Assembly: GCF_000412995.1 (NCBI RefSeq)
Contig: NZ_KE332512.1
Location: forward strand, 310,001-374,000
DNA length: 64,000 nt
Direction: 5' to 3'
Source: Treponema vincentii F0403
GTDB taxonomy: Bacteria; Spirochaetota; Spirochaetia; Treponematales; Treponemataceae
This document shows positions 34,324 through 43,942 of the stretch, in pieces (the stretch's first letter is position 1; each line of letters opens with the position of its first letter). Below the pieces are notes generated by a model. The model had not been told where the DNA came from and searched no databases. It saw only the letters and a program-made list of their open reading frames with translations. Position numbers and translations under genes: made by a program.

Positions 34324-36339
34324 ATGAATCAGAATGATGATAAGAACAAAAAGGATCCGAACGAACAGGATCCCTTTAATTTTTTTAAGTTGAGTCCGGA
34401 ACCGTCCAATAATAATAACAAGGATCAAAAAAAGCCTCGGCTGCCATTCGTGGCGATTATTATCGGCGTGTTTGTCGTGCTGCTTCTGGCAAACCAATTT
34501 TTAATGAGGCAAGACGCAAATATTATTCCTTTTTCGGAATTTAAGGATCGCGTTGCGTCGGGCGAAATCGTTAAGGTTATTATGGGGCCTACATATTTCA
34601 TCGGGCAGACAAAGACACAGGCGAACAGCGAGCAAACAAAAAGCAAACTGCCGTTTTTACCGGCCGATACTACGGGAGATGCCTATCAAACGGTCGGTAT
34701 CTATTCGGAATCGTTTTTACAGCTGCTGGACGAACACAATGTCATTTATTTGGTGCGCCCTAAAGAAAACAACCTTATCGTTGATTTTTTAGTTCAATGG
34801 ATATTGCCGTTCGGCTTTATTTTCCTTCTGTGGCATTTTGTTATGAAGCGTTTTACCTCAAATCTCGGCGGACTGGGGGGCACTATCTTTTCGGGCGGAC
34901 AAGCCCGCTCCGCAGCTGTTGAGGAAGGAAAGGTTACTACCCGTTTCAGCGATGTCGCGGGGGTTGATGAAGCAAAGGAAGAACTGGTCGAAGTTGTAGA
35001 CTTTTTGAAGTTTCCGCAAAAATACACTGAAATAGGCGGTAAAATTCCGCGCGGCGTTTTATTGGTCGGTACGCCCGGTACCGGAAAGACACTCCTGGCG
35101 CGTGCCGTCGCAGGTGAATCGGGCGTTCCTTTCTTTAGAATCAGCGGCTCGGACTTTGTAGAGATGTTTGTAGGTGTCGGCGCTTCTCGTGTGCGCGATC
35201 TTTTTAAACAGGCACGGGAAAAGGCTCCTTGTATTATCTTTATCGATGAGCTTGATGCTATCGGTAAGTCCCGCTTAAATTCAATCCATTCAAACGATGA
35301 GCGGGAGCAGACGCTCAATCAGCTCCTAGTAGAAATGGACGGGTTTGATAACAGCACCGGACTCATTTTGCTTGCAGCAACCAACCGGCCTGATGTCCTT
35401 GACCCTGCGCTGCTTCGTCCCGGACGCTTTGACCGGCAGGTAGCGGTAGATCGTCCCGATATGAAAGGACGCGAGCAAATCCTTAAAATACACGCTAAGA
35501 ATGTTAAGCTTGCAAACGGTATTGATCTCGGCGACACCGCGCGGATTACCAGCGGTTTTTCGGGCGCCGACCTTGCAAATGTGATTAACGAAGCGGCGTT
35601 ACTCGCTGTACGCGGCGGCCGTAAAGAAGTTATCACGGAAGATCTCAATGAGGCGGTAGAAAAAGCTATTGCCGGTTTACAGAAGAAGAGCAGGGTAGTA
35701 AAGGAAAAAGAACGCCAAATTGTTGCCTATCACGAAACCGGGCACGCAATAACGGCCGCCTTCACCGACGGGGCTGATAAAGTCCATAAGGTCTCTATTA
35801 TACCGCGCGGTATCGCAGCGCTCGGCTATACCTTGAATATCCCCGAAGAAGACCGCTTCCTGCGTACCGAAAAAGAATTGCTGGCAGAGGTTGACTGTCT
35901 CCTCGGAGGGCGGGCTGCCGAATTCGTGCAGTTCGGCGTTGTTTCCACCGGTGCGGCAAATGATCTGTCGCGTGCTACCGATATTATCCGCGGCATGATA
36001 ACCGACTACGGTATGAGTGATCGCTTTAAGAACGTTGCGCTGTCAAAGCGGGGCAGCGGATACGGAGCGGGCGATCCCCAGCTGGTACGCGAATATTCGG
36101 AAACCACACAGCAGTATATCGATGAAGAAATTGCCCGCATTATGGAAGAACGATATGCTGTGGTTGTAAATCGTCTGAAAGAAAAAAAACCGCTGCTGGA
36201 ATATATTGCAAAACGTCTGCTTGAGAAAGAAACGATCGATAAGCAGGAATTTGACGATATTATCAAGGCGGAATCTCAGTTGCCCCGGCAGCCCGCCCTT
36301 GAAGCGCCGGAGGCTGCAAGTTCCGGTGAAACTATTTAA
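34324..36339 (+). CDS. ftsH: ATP-dependent membrane zinc metalloprotease FtsH
   Basis: 671 residues. TM1 (about 38-58) and TM2 (about 155-175) enclose a periplasmic loop. AAA module: Walker A GTPGTGKT, Walker [12 protein letters not shown], second region of homology [20 protein letters not shown]. The zinc site HETGH lies in the protease domain, followed by the expected late Asp region. It degrades misassembled membrane proteins and short-lived regulators. The N-terminal 35 residues are hydrophilic and rich in Asn, Asp and Lys. GAGG precedes the ATG by about 13 nt, which is a weak site. Confidence 0.98.
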   Translation: MNQNDDKNKKDPNEQDPFNFFKLSPEPSNNNNKDQKKPRLPFVAIIIGVFVVLLLANQFLMRQDANIIPFSEFKDRVASGEIVKVIMGPTYFIGQTKTQANSEQTKSKLPFLPADTTGDAYQTVGIYSESFLQLLDEHNVIYLVRPKENNLIVDFLVQWILPFGFIFLLWHFVMKRFTSNLGGLGGTIFSGGQARSAAVEEGKVTTRFSDVAGVDEAKEELVEVVDFLKFPQKYTEIGGKIPRGVLLVGTPGTGKTLLARAVAGESGVPFFRISGSDFVEMFVGVGASRVRDLFKQAREKAPCIIFIDELDAIGKSRLNSIHSNDEREQTLNQLLVEMDGFDNSTGLILLAATNRPDVLDPALLRPGRFDRQVAVDRPDMKGREQILKIHAKNVKLANGIDLGDTARITSGFSGADLANVINEAALLAVRGGRKEVITEDLNEAVEKAIAGLQKKSRVVKEKERQIVAYHETGHAITAAFTDGADKVHKVSIIPRGIAALGYTLNIPEEDRFLRTEKELLAEVDCLLGGRAAEFVQFGVVSTGAANDLSRATDIIRGMITDYGMSDRFKNVALSKRGSGYGAGDPQLVREYSETTQQYIDEEIARIMEERYAVVVNRLKEKKPLLEYIAKRLLEKETIDKQEFDDIIKAESQLPRQPALEAPEAASSGETI

Positions 36340-36354
36340 CAAGCAAGAATTTCT

Positions 36355-36394
36355 CTGCCTATCCGGCTCGTTCATAACTTTGCCGGATAGGCAG
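36355..36394. terminator. Strong hairpin after ftsH
   Basis: A perfect 13-bp GC-rich stem, CTGCCTATCCGGC (36355-36367) with GCCGGATAGGCAG (36382-36394), 14-nt loop, 15 bp after the ftsH stop. No T-run follows. It lies between ftsH and the convergent gene ending at 36471. Confidence 0.6.
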
Positions 36395-36470
36395 GGTGCT
36401 CATTTCTGCATCGCTTGAACACCGATAGCGGCTGTCCATACATAAGCGGTATTCATCGGCCGATTTACCG

Positions 36471-39353
36471 TCAAAAATCAACCGAAACCAAGAATTTCAT
36501 TTTGCCGATTGCGCGTTGTTTTAACGGATGCGCATACTCAAGCCCGATCTTTGCCGAACCGCTTACCGTAACGGCTGCCCGCCCGTAAACCGACTGATAA
36601 ACATAAGGCGTAAGCGGCGGCGCGCTGTTTCCCAAAAAATTAAGCACGGCTTTATATCCGGCGCTTATCTTTAGTCTATTGTAAAAAATCGGCAGCCATG
36701 AGCTGCCGGTTTGAATGTCATAACTCAAAATAGTGCACTCCGTGTCGAATGCAAAGCCGGCATTTATCGCGCCGCCGCTTGTGCTTATCGTTGTGTTTGA
36801 TTGTAAGTGCTCCGGCATGGACGGAAGATATGCGTTCATCCCCATAAATGCAGGATTATTGAAAAAAGTATAGGAACCGAATTCAGGAACATAATAGGCA
36901 TTGTAACCGGCGTATCCGCTGCATTGAATCGTGACGGGCAGCACCGGCATATATGCCGCTACGAGCGCTTGGACGACCGCTGCATTGGAGCAGCTTTCAA
37001 AATGGTACCCGTGTTTTATCCCTGCCTGTAGCTCGATCCCTGCTATCGATTTTGCAAAAAACGGCGTATCCAATGCAATGAACGGCCTAAGATAGGCATA
37101 CCGGAAACTTATCTGCTCCGAAAGAACGGTATCTTTGAGCGCGTATCCGTAAAGCGTTTTTTGCACGGTATAGTCTTTGGGGAAGAAAGAGAATGCTTCC
37201 GCCGAGATTCCCGCATTGACAGCAATATGCCGGTACCCGTTCTTAGTCGGTATCGGGAAAGCCGCTCCCACGGAACCACCTACGGTTCTATAGCGGAAAT
37301 GATTATTCAGATCGTATATTTGGAATGAAAATCCCACCGGTTTTGTATTAACGGAAAGGTTTGCATGTATTTGATAAAAAAACGGCTTAAAATAAAAGAT
37401 AGACGCTGCTTTGAGGGATAAAAGCGCTGTCGGATCAATCCCGTAAATATCCAGCGCGAGACCGGTTTCATTCGCTTTTGTCATATCATCGGGAAGGGTA
37501 ACATATAACAGCGGAAACACCCGCCACATCCATGAAAGATACCGATATTTTTTGGGGCTCAGCAACTCCGGCTTAGGCGCAATGCTTTGTACGTGCATTG
37601 CATCCGGCGTATAATCGGTGAGCGCTGCTTTTTCTTCGGTGAAAAGCCGTTCCGAGACCGTACAAAGCGTATTATACTTTGCGTGTACGCCGGTATAGAC
37701 AAGCAAACCATCCGGCGTTCCGTTCTCTGCGGCGGGTATATCGGGAGACATCGGAGATGAACTGTCCCGTATCACGGCTGCAGCTGGTGCAGAAACTACG
37801 GTATCAAGCGGAGAGGCTGTATTCGGTAAGTGCAGATGCTCTTGGGGCAGCAGTACCGGATAAAAAACGCCGCCCGAAATATCTTCCTTTAAAACTTTCA
37901 GCATGTTCGTTGCCGGATTATATGTTGCCGCGCGGTACAGCATGCCTTTTTCCGCCCATGAAAAGGTAAGCAGCGTCCCCGAATCGGTGCTATTGGTCTG
38001 CAGACAGCGGATTGCCGGGAGCGGCTTTTCAAGCAGTAGCTTTTGGATATGCTTGGTGTTTTTGTTGATAAACAGAATATCGCGGTTAATACCGTTTGCC
38101 GCAATAAAAGCGATGCTATCTTCTCCCGCGTATACGGGATCATAGATGGCGGTGTAGGGCATACCGGGACCCGCAGAAAAAAGAGAGTCCTGTGTACCGG
38201 CATTTTGCATGTCGGCAATCACCAGATGAGAAAATTGCCCGTCGATTTTTACGCCGCAGATACGGCCGTTGTCGCAAAAAGCGGCTGTCCGCAATGAGTA
38301 ATATTCGTCAGGTAAAAACCGTTTTGTACGCATATCAAAAATTGCCGACCGATGTTTTTCCCCTTCAAGCGATTGAATGGTATCCGTTACCAAAAGCCGC
38401 TCTCCGTCCGGCGAAAAGTTGAGATGAGACAGGGTTCGATTGGCGGTAAATAATTTTTCGGAGCCGCCGTCAGCCGTATAAAACCGGACATCCCCTTGCG
38501 TAAAATCATAACAGACAAAACCTTCGCGGTTGGCAGCAATCAGCATAAAGCCCGATTTACGCAGCTCCCGAAAAGGGACCGGCAAACGGATTACCGGCGG
38601 CGGCTGAATAGCCGTAAGAAATTCGCTCCACAGCGACTTAAGCGGTTTCCCGAAAATATGCTTGGTTTTACTCTGAGGAAAGAGAAAAAAGGAACTATGC
38701 CAATAGCGGGCGTACGATTCCATACCGTATTTTTTTTGAAGATAGTCGGCAAATCCGGCGCCGTAGAGGTAGCCCCAAAATGCACCCGGGTATACGTCGC
38801 GCTGCCCTGCAGCCTCCTGCCACGAAGGAGCGCATCCGTCGATTTTGCCCTGCATTAGATGATGGTAAAAGAGCGGATCATTCAATCGCCCCTGCTTACC
38901 GTCAAGGCTTTCATACGAAACGGCTGCACCCTCATTAAATGAAAGCGGCAGTACCGGTAAAAAATAGATCATCGATATTGCATGAGTTAATTCATGGTAA
39001 AAAACTTTCAGCATCGAATCGCTTAAATTACCGAGTGTGCCGTCGTCAGGCACGGTATCGAACACCACAATACGCGGATAGGGGAAAAAAGTAAAATATC
39101 CGTTTAAACTTTCGGCTCCGGAGAGGATGTACACCGGCATTCTGACTAAAATATTCTTGTTAAGACGGGAGGCAATTTCTTCGGCATAGCGGTCGGCATA
39201 TTCGGCGAGCAGCGCAGCGCTTTTTTCGGATTCTTTTGCATAAATAATATCAAAATAACCCGTTTTATGTACTAAAAGTCCTGCGCCGAAGACATGGGAT
39301 ATGAGCCATAGAGAGTATAAGATGAAAAGAAACGATTTTTTACTCACATACAT
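36471..39353 (-). CDS. Secreted gluzincin-like metallopeptidase with beta-propeller and outer-membrane barrel-like C-terminus
   Basis: I start at 39353 because the product then opens with a signal peptide (SFLFILYSLWLISHVFGA) and a promoter ends 6 nt upstream; the open frame runs on to 39509. 960 residues. Zinc motif H120-E-L-T-H124 with E141 in FNEGAAV, the HExxH...E arrangement of gluzincins, in a domain of about 20-260. Residues about 265-560 show TolB/WD-like propeller blades (LSHLNFSPDGERLLVTDT). The last 300 or so residues are alternating amphipathic strands ending in KFLVSVDF, as in outer-membrane barrels. I infer a protease tethered to the outer membrane. The family is not recognised by name. 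Confidence 0.72.
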   Translation of the reverse strand: MYVSKKSFLFILYSLWLISHVFGAGLLVHKTGYFDIIYAKESEKSAALLAEYADRYAEEIASRLNKNILVRMPVYILSGAESLNGYFTFFPYPRIVVFDTVPDDGTLGNLSDSMLKVFYHELTHAISMIYFLPVLPLSFNEGAAVSYESLDGKQGRLNDPLFYHHLMQGKIDGCAPSWQEAAGQRDVYPGAFWGYLYGAGFADYLQKKYGMESYARYWHSSFFLFPQSKTKHIFGKPLKSLWSEFLTAIQPPPVIRLPVPFRELRKSGFMLIAANREGFVCYDFTQGDVRFYTADGGSEKLFTANRTLSHLNFSPDGERLLVTDTIQSLEGEKHRSAIFDMRTKRFLPDEYYSLRTAAFCDNGRICGVKIDGQFSHLVIADMQNAGTQDSLFSAGPGMPYTAIYDPVYAGEDSIAFIAANGINRDILFINKNTKHIQKLLLEKPLPAIRCLQTNSTDSGTLLTFSWAEKGMLYRAATYNPATNMLKVLKEDISGGVFYPVLLPQEHLHLPNTASPLDTVVSAPAAAVIRDSSSPMSPDIPAAENGTPDGLLVYTGVHAKYNTLCTVSERLFTEEKAALTDYTPDAMHVQSIAPKPELLSPKKYRYLSWMWRVFPLLYVTLPDDMTKANETGLALDIYGIDPTALLSLKAASIFYFKPFFYQIHANLSVNTKPVGFSFQIYDLNNHFRYRTVGGSVGAAFPIPTKNGYRHIAVNAGISAEAFSFFPKDYTVQKTLYGYALKDTVLSEQISFRYAYLRPFIALDTPFFAKSIAGIELQAGIKHGYHFESCSNAAVVQALVAAYMPVLPVTIQCSGYAGYNAYYVPEFGSYTFFNNPAFMGMNAYLPSMPEHLQSNTTISTSGGAINAGFAFDTECTILSYDIQTGSSWLPIFYNRLKISAGYKAVLNFLGNSAPPLTPYVYQSVYGRAAVTVSGSAKIGLEYAHPLKQRAIGKMKFLVSVDF

Positions 39354-39359
39354 AGAAGA

Positions 39360-39388
39360 GCTGTAGCCGAAAAAAAACAGAATGTCAA
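39360..39388 (-). promoter_or_regulatory. Promoter of the metallopeptidase gene, predicting a leaderless mRNA
   Basis: On the reverse strand: perfect TTGACA (39383-39388), a 17-bp spacer, and TACAGC (39360-39365, weak). The -10 is six bases from the ATG at 39353 and no Shine-Dalgarno sequence is present. Confidence 0.5.
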
Positions 39389-39513
39389 CTGTTCCGTGCA
39401 GGATATCCATATAGAGTGTGTTATAGAATGTGTTAAAAATAGGGTGGTTAAAACTTTTTACCCCGCCGGGAGAGCCGTACTGAAATATTTTGAATATTGC
39501 CCTGTTCAAATAC

Positions 39514-39542
39514 TTGATTTCATATAGTGGTATTCATATAGT
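39514..39542 (+). promoter_or_regulatory. Promoter of dtd-pth
   Basis: TTGATT (39514-39519), a 17-bp spacer and TATAGT (39537-39542). A 14-bp sequence (TTCATATAGTGGTA / TTCATATAGTGATA) is repeated in tandem across the spacer and -10. Start of transcription near 39549. Confidence 0.6.
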
Positions 39543-39576
39543 GATATACGTAGAATACGACAATTAGAGGTACAAT

Positions 39577-40029
39577 ATGAGAGCAGTAATACAGCGGGTT
39601 CGATCGGGAAGCGTTGCAATAGAAGGCTTTGAAACACAGACTATCGGCAAGGGCTTTGTGATTTTGTTGGGTATCTGCCCGGAAGATACCGATGATGATA
39701 TTGATTGGTTGATTAAAAAAATCTTACAGATGCGGATCTTTGAAGACGATGCAGGCAAGATGAACCTCGCTCTCGCCGATGTGCAGGGCGATATTCTGCT
39801 GGTAAGTCAATTTACGCTGTTTGCCAGCACCAAGAAAGGGAACCGTCCGTCCTTTAATGCGGCGGCAGATCCTTCGATTGCGATTCCGCTCTATGAACGC
39901 TGCATCCGTAAACTGAGCGAAGCGCTCGGTAAGCCGGTAAAGACCGGCCAATTCGGAGCGGATATGCAGGTGGAAATTCACAACGACGGGCCGGTTACCA
40001 TTTTAATCGATACAAAGGTAAAAGAATGA
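39577..40029 (+). CDS. dtd: D-aminoacyl-tRNA deacylase
   Basis: 150 residues, the standard DTD length. The opening MRAVIQRVRSGSVAIEG, the SQFTLFAS motif and the GPVTILIDT motif (cross-subunit Gly-cisPro) are all present. It removes D-amino acids mischarged onto tRNA. AGAGG lies 7 nt before the ATG. The stop overlaps the pth start by 4 bp, so two tRNA-rescue enzymes are co-translated. Confidence 0.97.
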   Translation: MRAVIQRVRSGSVAIEGFETQTIGKGFVILLGICPEDTDDDIDWLIKKILQMRIFEDDAGKMNLALADVQGDILLVSQFTLFASTKKGNRPSFNAAADPSIAIPLYERCIRKLSEALGKPVKTGQFGADMQVEIHNDGPVTILIDTKVKE

Positions 40030-40643
40030 TTTCGTTGATAGCATTTTTAGGAAATACCGGACGGGAGTATGGACGCACCCGGCATAACGCAGCGTGGATT
40101 GCTGCGGATCGGTTGAATATTTGCCGAGGAATTTCATGGCAGCATAAGTTCCGCGGATTGTACGGGCGGTTCCCGGCAGCGGTTACCGGAGGACAGGCTG
40201 TCCACGCTTTAAAACCGGAAACGTATATGAATTTATCCGGTGAGTCGGTAGGAGAGGCTGCACAGTTTTTTAAAATCCCGCCGGCAGAAATACTCATCGT
40301 GCACGATGAGCTTGAGCTGCCTCCTGCGGTGCTGAGCTTAAAATGGTCGGGTGGGCTCGGCGGGCATAACGGTCTCCGTTCCGTAAAGGCAGCGCTCGGT
40401 ACGGCGGACTTTTGGCGGCTGAGGATCGGTATCGGGCGTCCCGGCGGGAAAAAAAGCAGCAGCGCCGATCATCCCGATATTGCAGGCTATGTACTCTCTC
40501 CGTTTTCTCAAGAAGAATTTACACTGCTGGATACGGCGCTGCCGCAGCTCGAACCGCTTTTTACGGCGCTTATTACCGAACGGAAAGAACCGCAAACGCT
40601 GCTGCCCGCATGGACTAAGGTGCTTCCCGGTACATCGGCATAA
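40026..40643 (+). CDS. pth: Peptidyl-tRNA hydrolase
   Basis: 205 residues. FLGNTGREYGRTRHNAAW contains the catalytic His and the family Asn. Further blocks are KPETYMNLSGESV, ILIVHDELELP and GGLGGHNGLRS, all Pth signatures. It frees tRNA from peptidyl-tRNA dropped by ribosomes. It is coupled to dtd by an ATGA overlap. The glycine of the canonical GNPG is followed by Thr (GNTG), a minor change. Confidence 0.96.
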   Translation: MISLIAFLGNTGREYGRTRHNAAWIAADRLNICRGISWQHKFRGLYGRFPAAVTGGQAVHALKPETYMNLSGESVGEAAQFFKIPPAEILIVHDELELPPAVLSLKWSGGLGGHNGLRSVKAALGTADFWRLRIGIGRPGGKKSSSADHPDIAGYVLSPFSQEEFTLLDTALPQLEPLFTALITERKEPQTLLPAWTKVLPGTSA

Positions 40644-40650
40644 ACTTCAA

Positions 40651-40666
40651 ACAGTCTGATGCGATT
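40651..40666 (+). repeat. Solitary copy of the family 2 terminal repeat
   Basis: ACAGTCTGATGCGATT at 40651-40666 is identical to 40844-40859, the right end of the MITE-like element next door. It may be the relic end of an older copy. Confidence 0.6.
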
Positions 40667-40677
40667 GTTTTCCTTTT

Positions 40678-40710
40678 GCGTGAAATTTTCTTAAAATTTC
40701 ACGCATCTTT
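40678..40710 (+). terminator. Terminator-like hairpin after pth
   Basis: A perfect 12-bp stem, GCGTGAAATTTT (40678-40689) with AAAATTTCACGC (40693-40704), 3-nt loop, then ATCTTTT. It lies 34 bp after the pth stop. Confidence 0.6.
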
Positions 40711-40720
40711 TCCCTGCAGG

Positions 40721-40864
40721 AGGGTAATCGCATCAGACAGATAAATAAAAATCACAAAATAAATAGGCTATGAGACCATTTGAGCCGCAAAGCGGCGAAA
40801 TTCCGGTTGAATAGCCTATTTATTTTGTGGGAAATATAGCAAAACAGTCTGATGCGATTACCCT
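40721..40864. repeat. MITE-like palindromic element, family 2, copy A
   Basis: Perfect 18-bp terminal inverted repeats (40721-40738 and 40847-40864; outer end AGGGTAATCGCATCAGAC) enclose a second, 19-bp perfect inverted repeat (40753-40771 with 40811-40829) and a small inner stem (GCCGC..GCGGC). Total 144 bp, no ORF. Related copies lie at about 43720-43936 and 47026-47120. It separates convergent pth and recA. Confidence 0.75.
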
Positions 40865-40879
40865 ACGGAGTCAGGTCGG

Positions 40880-42205
40880 TCAAAAGAGCTCGTTGTCGCC
40901 GTCAAAAGCGCTGCCGGGCTTCGATTTATGAGCAGATGATGCAGCCGAATCTGTGCTTGCATTTTTCGCATCTTCGGCTGCGAGAGCGGCTCTTTCAAGC
41001 ATGGATTTTTTCCCTGCGGCAGAACCCGCTTCTTTGTCTGCCGTAGTGCCCGCCGTTTTTATGCCGGCTGTAGACTTTGCACCCGCCGCTTTTGCCGTCT
41101 GCGAGGCTTCTCCGGAATCCGCACCGGATTCCTGATTCGATATTGCAAAGCTCGACACATACTTTTGATTGGGAAAGAGCCGAGCCCGTAAGGTCTTTTC
41201 AAGATCGATTGCAACATCGGGATTGTCTTCCAAGAATTTTACGGCGTTGTCATGCCCTTGCCCGATTTTATCTTCTTTATATGAATACCATGCGCCTTTT
41301 TTGTCTATCAACTCATATTTCACCGCACAGTCCAGCAAGCTGCCGTAGGGAGATATTCCCTTGCCGAACAGAATTTCCAGTTCAACCTTCCGGAACGGCG
41401 GTGCAACCTTGTTTTTTACAACTTTGATACGAACCTTGTTTCCCCATGCTTCATCCTCATCCTTACCGAGCACTTCACCCTTTCGGACTTCGATACGTAC
41501 CGATGAATAGAATTTAAGCGCATTACCGCCGGTGGTGGTTTCGGGGTTACCGTACGCAATGCCGATTTTCATACGGATTTGGTTAATAAAAATCAGAATA
41601 CATTTTGAACGCGAAATAATTGCCGTTAATTTACGGAGCGCCTGACTCATCAATCGTGCCTGCAATCCCATGTGCGAATCGCCCATTTCGCCGTCGATTT
41701 CCGCTTGCGGCGTAAGGGCAGCAACCGAGTCTACAACGATAACGTCAACAGCGCCCGAACGGACAAGGTTTTCGGTGATTTCCAATGCCTGCTCTCCCGC
41801 ATCGGGTTGGGCAACCCATAGTTCGTCGATATTGACGCCGAGCTTTTGCGCATACTGGGGATCAAGGGCATGTTCGGCATCCACGAACGCCGCAATGCCT
41901 CCCCGTTTTTGAGCCTCGGCGACAACGTGAAGGGCAAGCGTGGTTTTTCCCGATGATTCCGGGCCGAATATTTCGATAATTCTTCCGCGGGGATAACCGC
42001 CGATACCGAGCGCCTCATCGAGCAGAATGCTGCCTGACGGGATGACTTCAATACCGCTTGCCTCGGTTTTTGAGCCGAGCTTCATCAGAGAACCCTGTCC
42101 GAACTCTTTTTCGATTTGCAGGCGTGCGGCCTCCAATGCTTTGAGCTTTTCATCGGCATCGGTAATATTGGTTACCTGGTTTATTTCTGATTTTGTTTTT
42201 GCCAT
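40880..42205 (-). CDS. recA: Recombinase RecA with a long Ala/Lys/Ser-rich C-terminal tail
   Basis: 441 residues; typical RecA is about 350. Walker A is [11 protein letters not shown], the DNA loop L1/L2 regions and [11 protein letters not shown] are present, and [12 protein letters not shown] matches the family. From about residue 350 the chain becomes a low-complexity tail ([11 protein letters not shown] .. [13 protein letters not shown]-like) ending in an acidic AFDGDNELF, like the usual acidic RecA end but 80-90 residues longer. GGAGG precedes the ATG. No inverted-repeat SOS box is evident in the 258 bp upstream. Repair role is secure; the tail's role is unknown. Confidence 0.97.
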   Translation of the reverse strand: MAKTKSEINQVTNITDADEKLKALEAARLQIEKEFGQGSLMKLGSKTEASGIEVIPSGSILLDEALGIGGYPRGRIIEIFGPESSGKTTLALHVVAEAQKRGGIAAFVDAEHALDPQYAQKLGVNIDELWVAQPDAGEQALEITENLVRSGAVDVIVVDSVAALTPQAEIDGEMGDSHMGLQARLMSQALRKLTAIISRSKCILIFINQIRMKIGIAYGNPETTTGGNALKFYSSVRIEVRKGEVLGKDEDEAWGNKVRIKVVKNKVAPPFRKVELEILFGKGISPYGSLLDCAVKYELIDKKGAWYSYKEDKIGQGHDNAVKFLEDNPDVAIDLEKTLRARLFPNQKYVSSFAISNQESGADSGEASQTAKAAGAKSTAGIKTAGTTADKEAGSAAGKKSMLERAALAAEDAKNASTDSAASSAHKSKPGSAFDGDNELF

Positions 42206-42463
42206 TTAGTGCCTCCATAACATAGTGCATTCGTCCGCCGAAATCGCATTTGCAATGATATTCTGCAAAAGCGCATTTTACTCCGGCGGCTTCCGAACGC
42301 TGCATCGCTTCTTATCTTTGTTATATGACTTTGCTGCGATTTTGGCTTGATAAAACTGATAAAAAATCACTTTTTTTAGAATTTTTTTACAAAGTATATC
42401 AGTCTACCACTGAATCTTAACTTATAACATAGGAAGGTAATATAAATCAATATTACGGAAGAT

Positions 42464-43129
42464 TTACACTTTTGAAAGGGTACCGGCATCCATTCGGTAG
42501 GTTGTACAATGAGGATCCAAAATATTGGAATCATGCGTAACAATCAGTACGGCAGTTCCCAGCCGGTTTATATCCTTTATCGCCTGCATAACGCCTGTTG
42601 CGGTTTCCGCATCCAGATTTGCAGTCGGCTCATCGGCAATCAGCAGCTTTGGGTCATTCATCAGTGCACGGGCAATAAGCATCCGTTTTGTTTCTCCGCC
42701 TGAAAGATTTTTCGGCATTTCATCTTTTAAATGCGCTATTCCCATCACTTCCAGTAAACTCAATGCCCGTCCTTCGGTATCGCCGTCCCGTTCAAATAAA
42801 AAAAACGGTACACGCACATTATCAAGCACCGAAAGGTTCGGTAAAGCGCCGAGCGATTGAGGCACAAACCCTATCGATTCGTTGCGGTAATAACTTTTTT
42901 CGGTGTCGTCCATGAGTGTAATGTCTTTGCCGCCGAAAAACACAGTACCTGAAGTCGGCTTTAAAATTCCTGAAATAAGATTTAGCAGCGTTGTTTTTCC
43001 CGAACCTGAACGTCCTACAATAAATACAAAATCGGATGCGTCAATACTGAAATCGGCATCCTTGACGGCAAAGAAATCGGAACCGTTTCTGGTAAACGTT
43101 CTGGAAAGATTTTGCGTTTGCAATAACAT
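42464..43129 (-). CDS. LolD/MacB-type ABC transporter ATP-binding protein
   Basis: 221 residues, the compact size of the LolD/FtsE/MacB group. Walker A is GRSGSGKTTLL, the Q-loop FVPQSLGAL, the signature NLSGGETKR, Walker B LLIADEPTANLD and the H-loop VTHDSNIL. Such ATPases pair with FtsX-like permeases for lipoprotein, peptide or efflux tasks. No permease lies next to it: upstream is a DUF4418 protein and downstream a 258-bp gap before recA. The partner must be encoded elsewhere or have been lost. Confidence 0.9.
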   Translation of the reverse strand: MLLQTQNLSRTFTRNGSDFFAVKDADFSIDASDFVFIVGRSGSGKTTLLNLISGILKPTSGTVFFGGKDITLMDDTEKSYYRNESIGFVPQSLGALPNLSVLDNVRVPFFLFERDGDTEGRALSLLEVMGIAHLKDEMPKNLSGGETKRMLIARALMNDPKLLIADEPTANLDAETATGVMQAIKDINRLGTAVLIVTHDSNILDPHCTTYRMDAGTLSKV

Positions 43130-43163
43130 ACTGTAATGATCCTGTTGCCTCTTAACGATGTTT

Positions 43164-43550
43164 TTATCTTTTTCTGGTAAAAAATAGATAACCTGTATTG
43201 ATTACGATCAGAATAATAGCCAATAACAGAATAACCGGTTTGGCATATACATTACAATGCATTGTAGGAGATTTACAAGTACCGATAACAACCGTTTGCA
43301 ATAATATCAAACAAATACCGAGCCCGATATTGGAAAACGCGATACCGATTCGGGAACTCTTGAACAGTAAGAATACGACGCCTAATGCAGCAATTAAACC
43401 GCCGAGCATTCGGACAGCCTCGCCCATCCAATGGCACTTCATAAAACCGCCGTCAGCTTTCGGAAAACAGACATGTGCATATCCGAAGGGAGCAAATAAA
43501 ACGAGCAAACCGACTATAACGATTAAAGCACCTACAACATATTTTTTCAT
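43164..43550 (-). CDS. DUF4418 family membrane protein
   Basis: The start at 43550 has GAGG 6 nt upstream; the longer frame to 43595 lacks a site. 128 residues. Four hydrophobic segments, with short conserved extracytoplasmic patches GGFMKCHWMGEA and IGTCKSPTMHCN; the paired Cys/His/Met residues suggest metal or redox chemistry. This is the pattern of DUF4418. Function unknown. Families of this sort occur beside MacB-like ABC transporters, which fits the ATPase gene 34 bp downstream. Confidence 0.8.
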   Translation of the reverse strand: MKKYVVGALIVIVGLLVLFAPFGYAHVCFPKADGGFMKCHWMGEAVRMLGGLIAALGVVFLLFKSSRIGIAFSNIGLGICLILLQTVVIGTCKSPTMHCNVYAKPVILLLAIILIVINTGYLFFTRKR

Positions 43551-43719
43551 ATAAAACCTCACATTTGGAATAGGTCTAGTATATACGAAATACACTGAAA
43601 GTCAATCTACGGTTACTTTATTTCTAGGAATTTCCATCAGTTATTCTTGGCACTTTAAGGGGGAAGGGGGAATATGGAAGATAAGTTCAAGTTGATGAAC
43701 TTATATAAAGAGCATCCTC

Positions 43720-43936
43720 AAAAACAAATAAATAAAAATCGCAGAATAAAGAGGCTGTGAGTTTTAAAAAAGGCATTTCTATTAGCCTTTTAAAAATAGG
43801 CGAGGTAAGTACGCGAAGCGAATAAAAATTAACCGCAGGCGTATCTTTGATACGTTGAGGATTAATTTTTACGAAGCGACAAAGTAATTATCCGCATATT
43901 TTTAAAAGAAAAAACGTCTGATGCGTTTGCCCTGCG
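43720..43936. repeat. Family 2 repeat, larger copy B
   Basis: This gene-free stretch of about 390 bp (43551-43942) is mostly repeat. The left part (AAATAAATAAAAATCGCAGA from about 43724) aligns with copy A at 40740-40760, including GAGGCTGTGAG versus TAGGCTATGAG. The right end GTCTGATGCGTTTGCCCTGC (from 43916) matches copy A's terminal repeat with few changes. The middle differs and forms its own stems, e.g. AAAATTAA.. (43826) with ..TTAATTTTT (to 43870). Nothing codes here. A small AAGTTCA/TGAACTT hairpin lies at 43683-43702. Confidence 0.6.
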
Positions 43937-43942
43937 ACCCGT

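Noticed and set aside
39354-39509. Upstream extension of the metallopeptidase gene
   Set aside because: It would bury the signal peptide and covers the promoter; the start at 39353 is more consistent.
40644-40879. CRISPR-like array near recA
   Set aside because: Repeated words here are inverted copies of one palindromic element, with no regular spacers and no cas genes.
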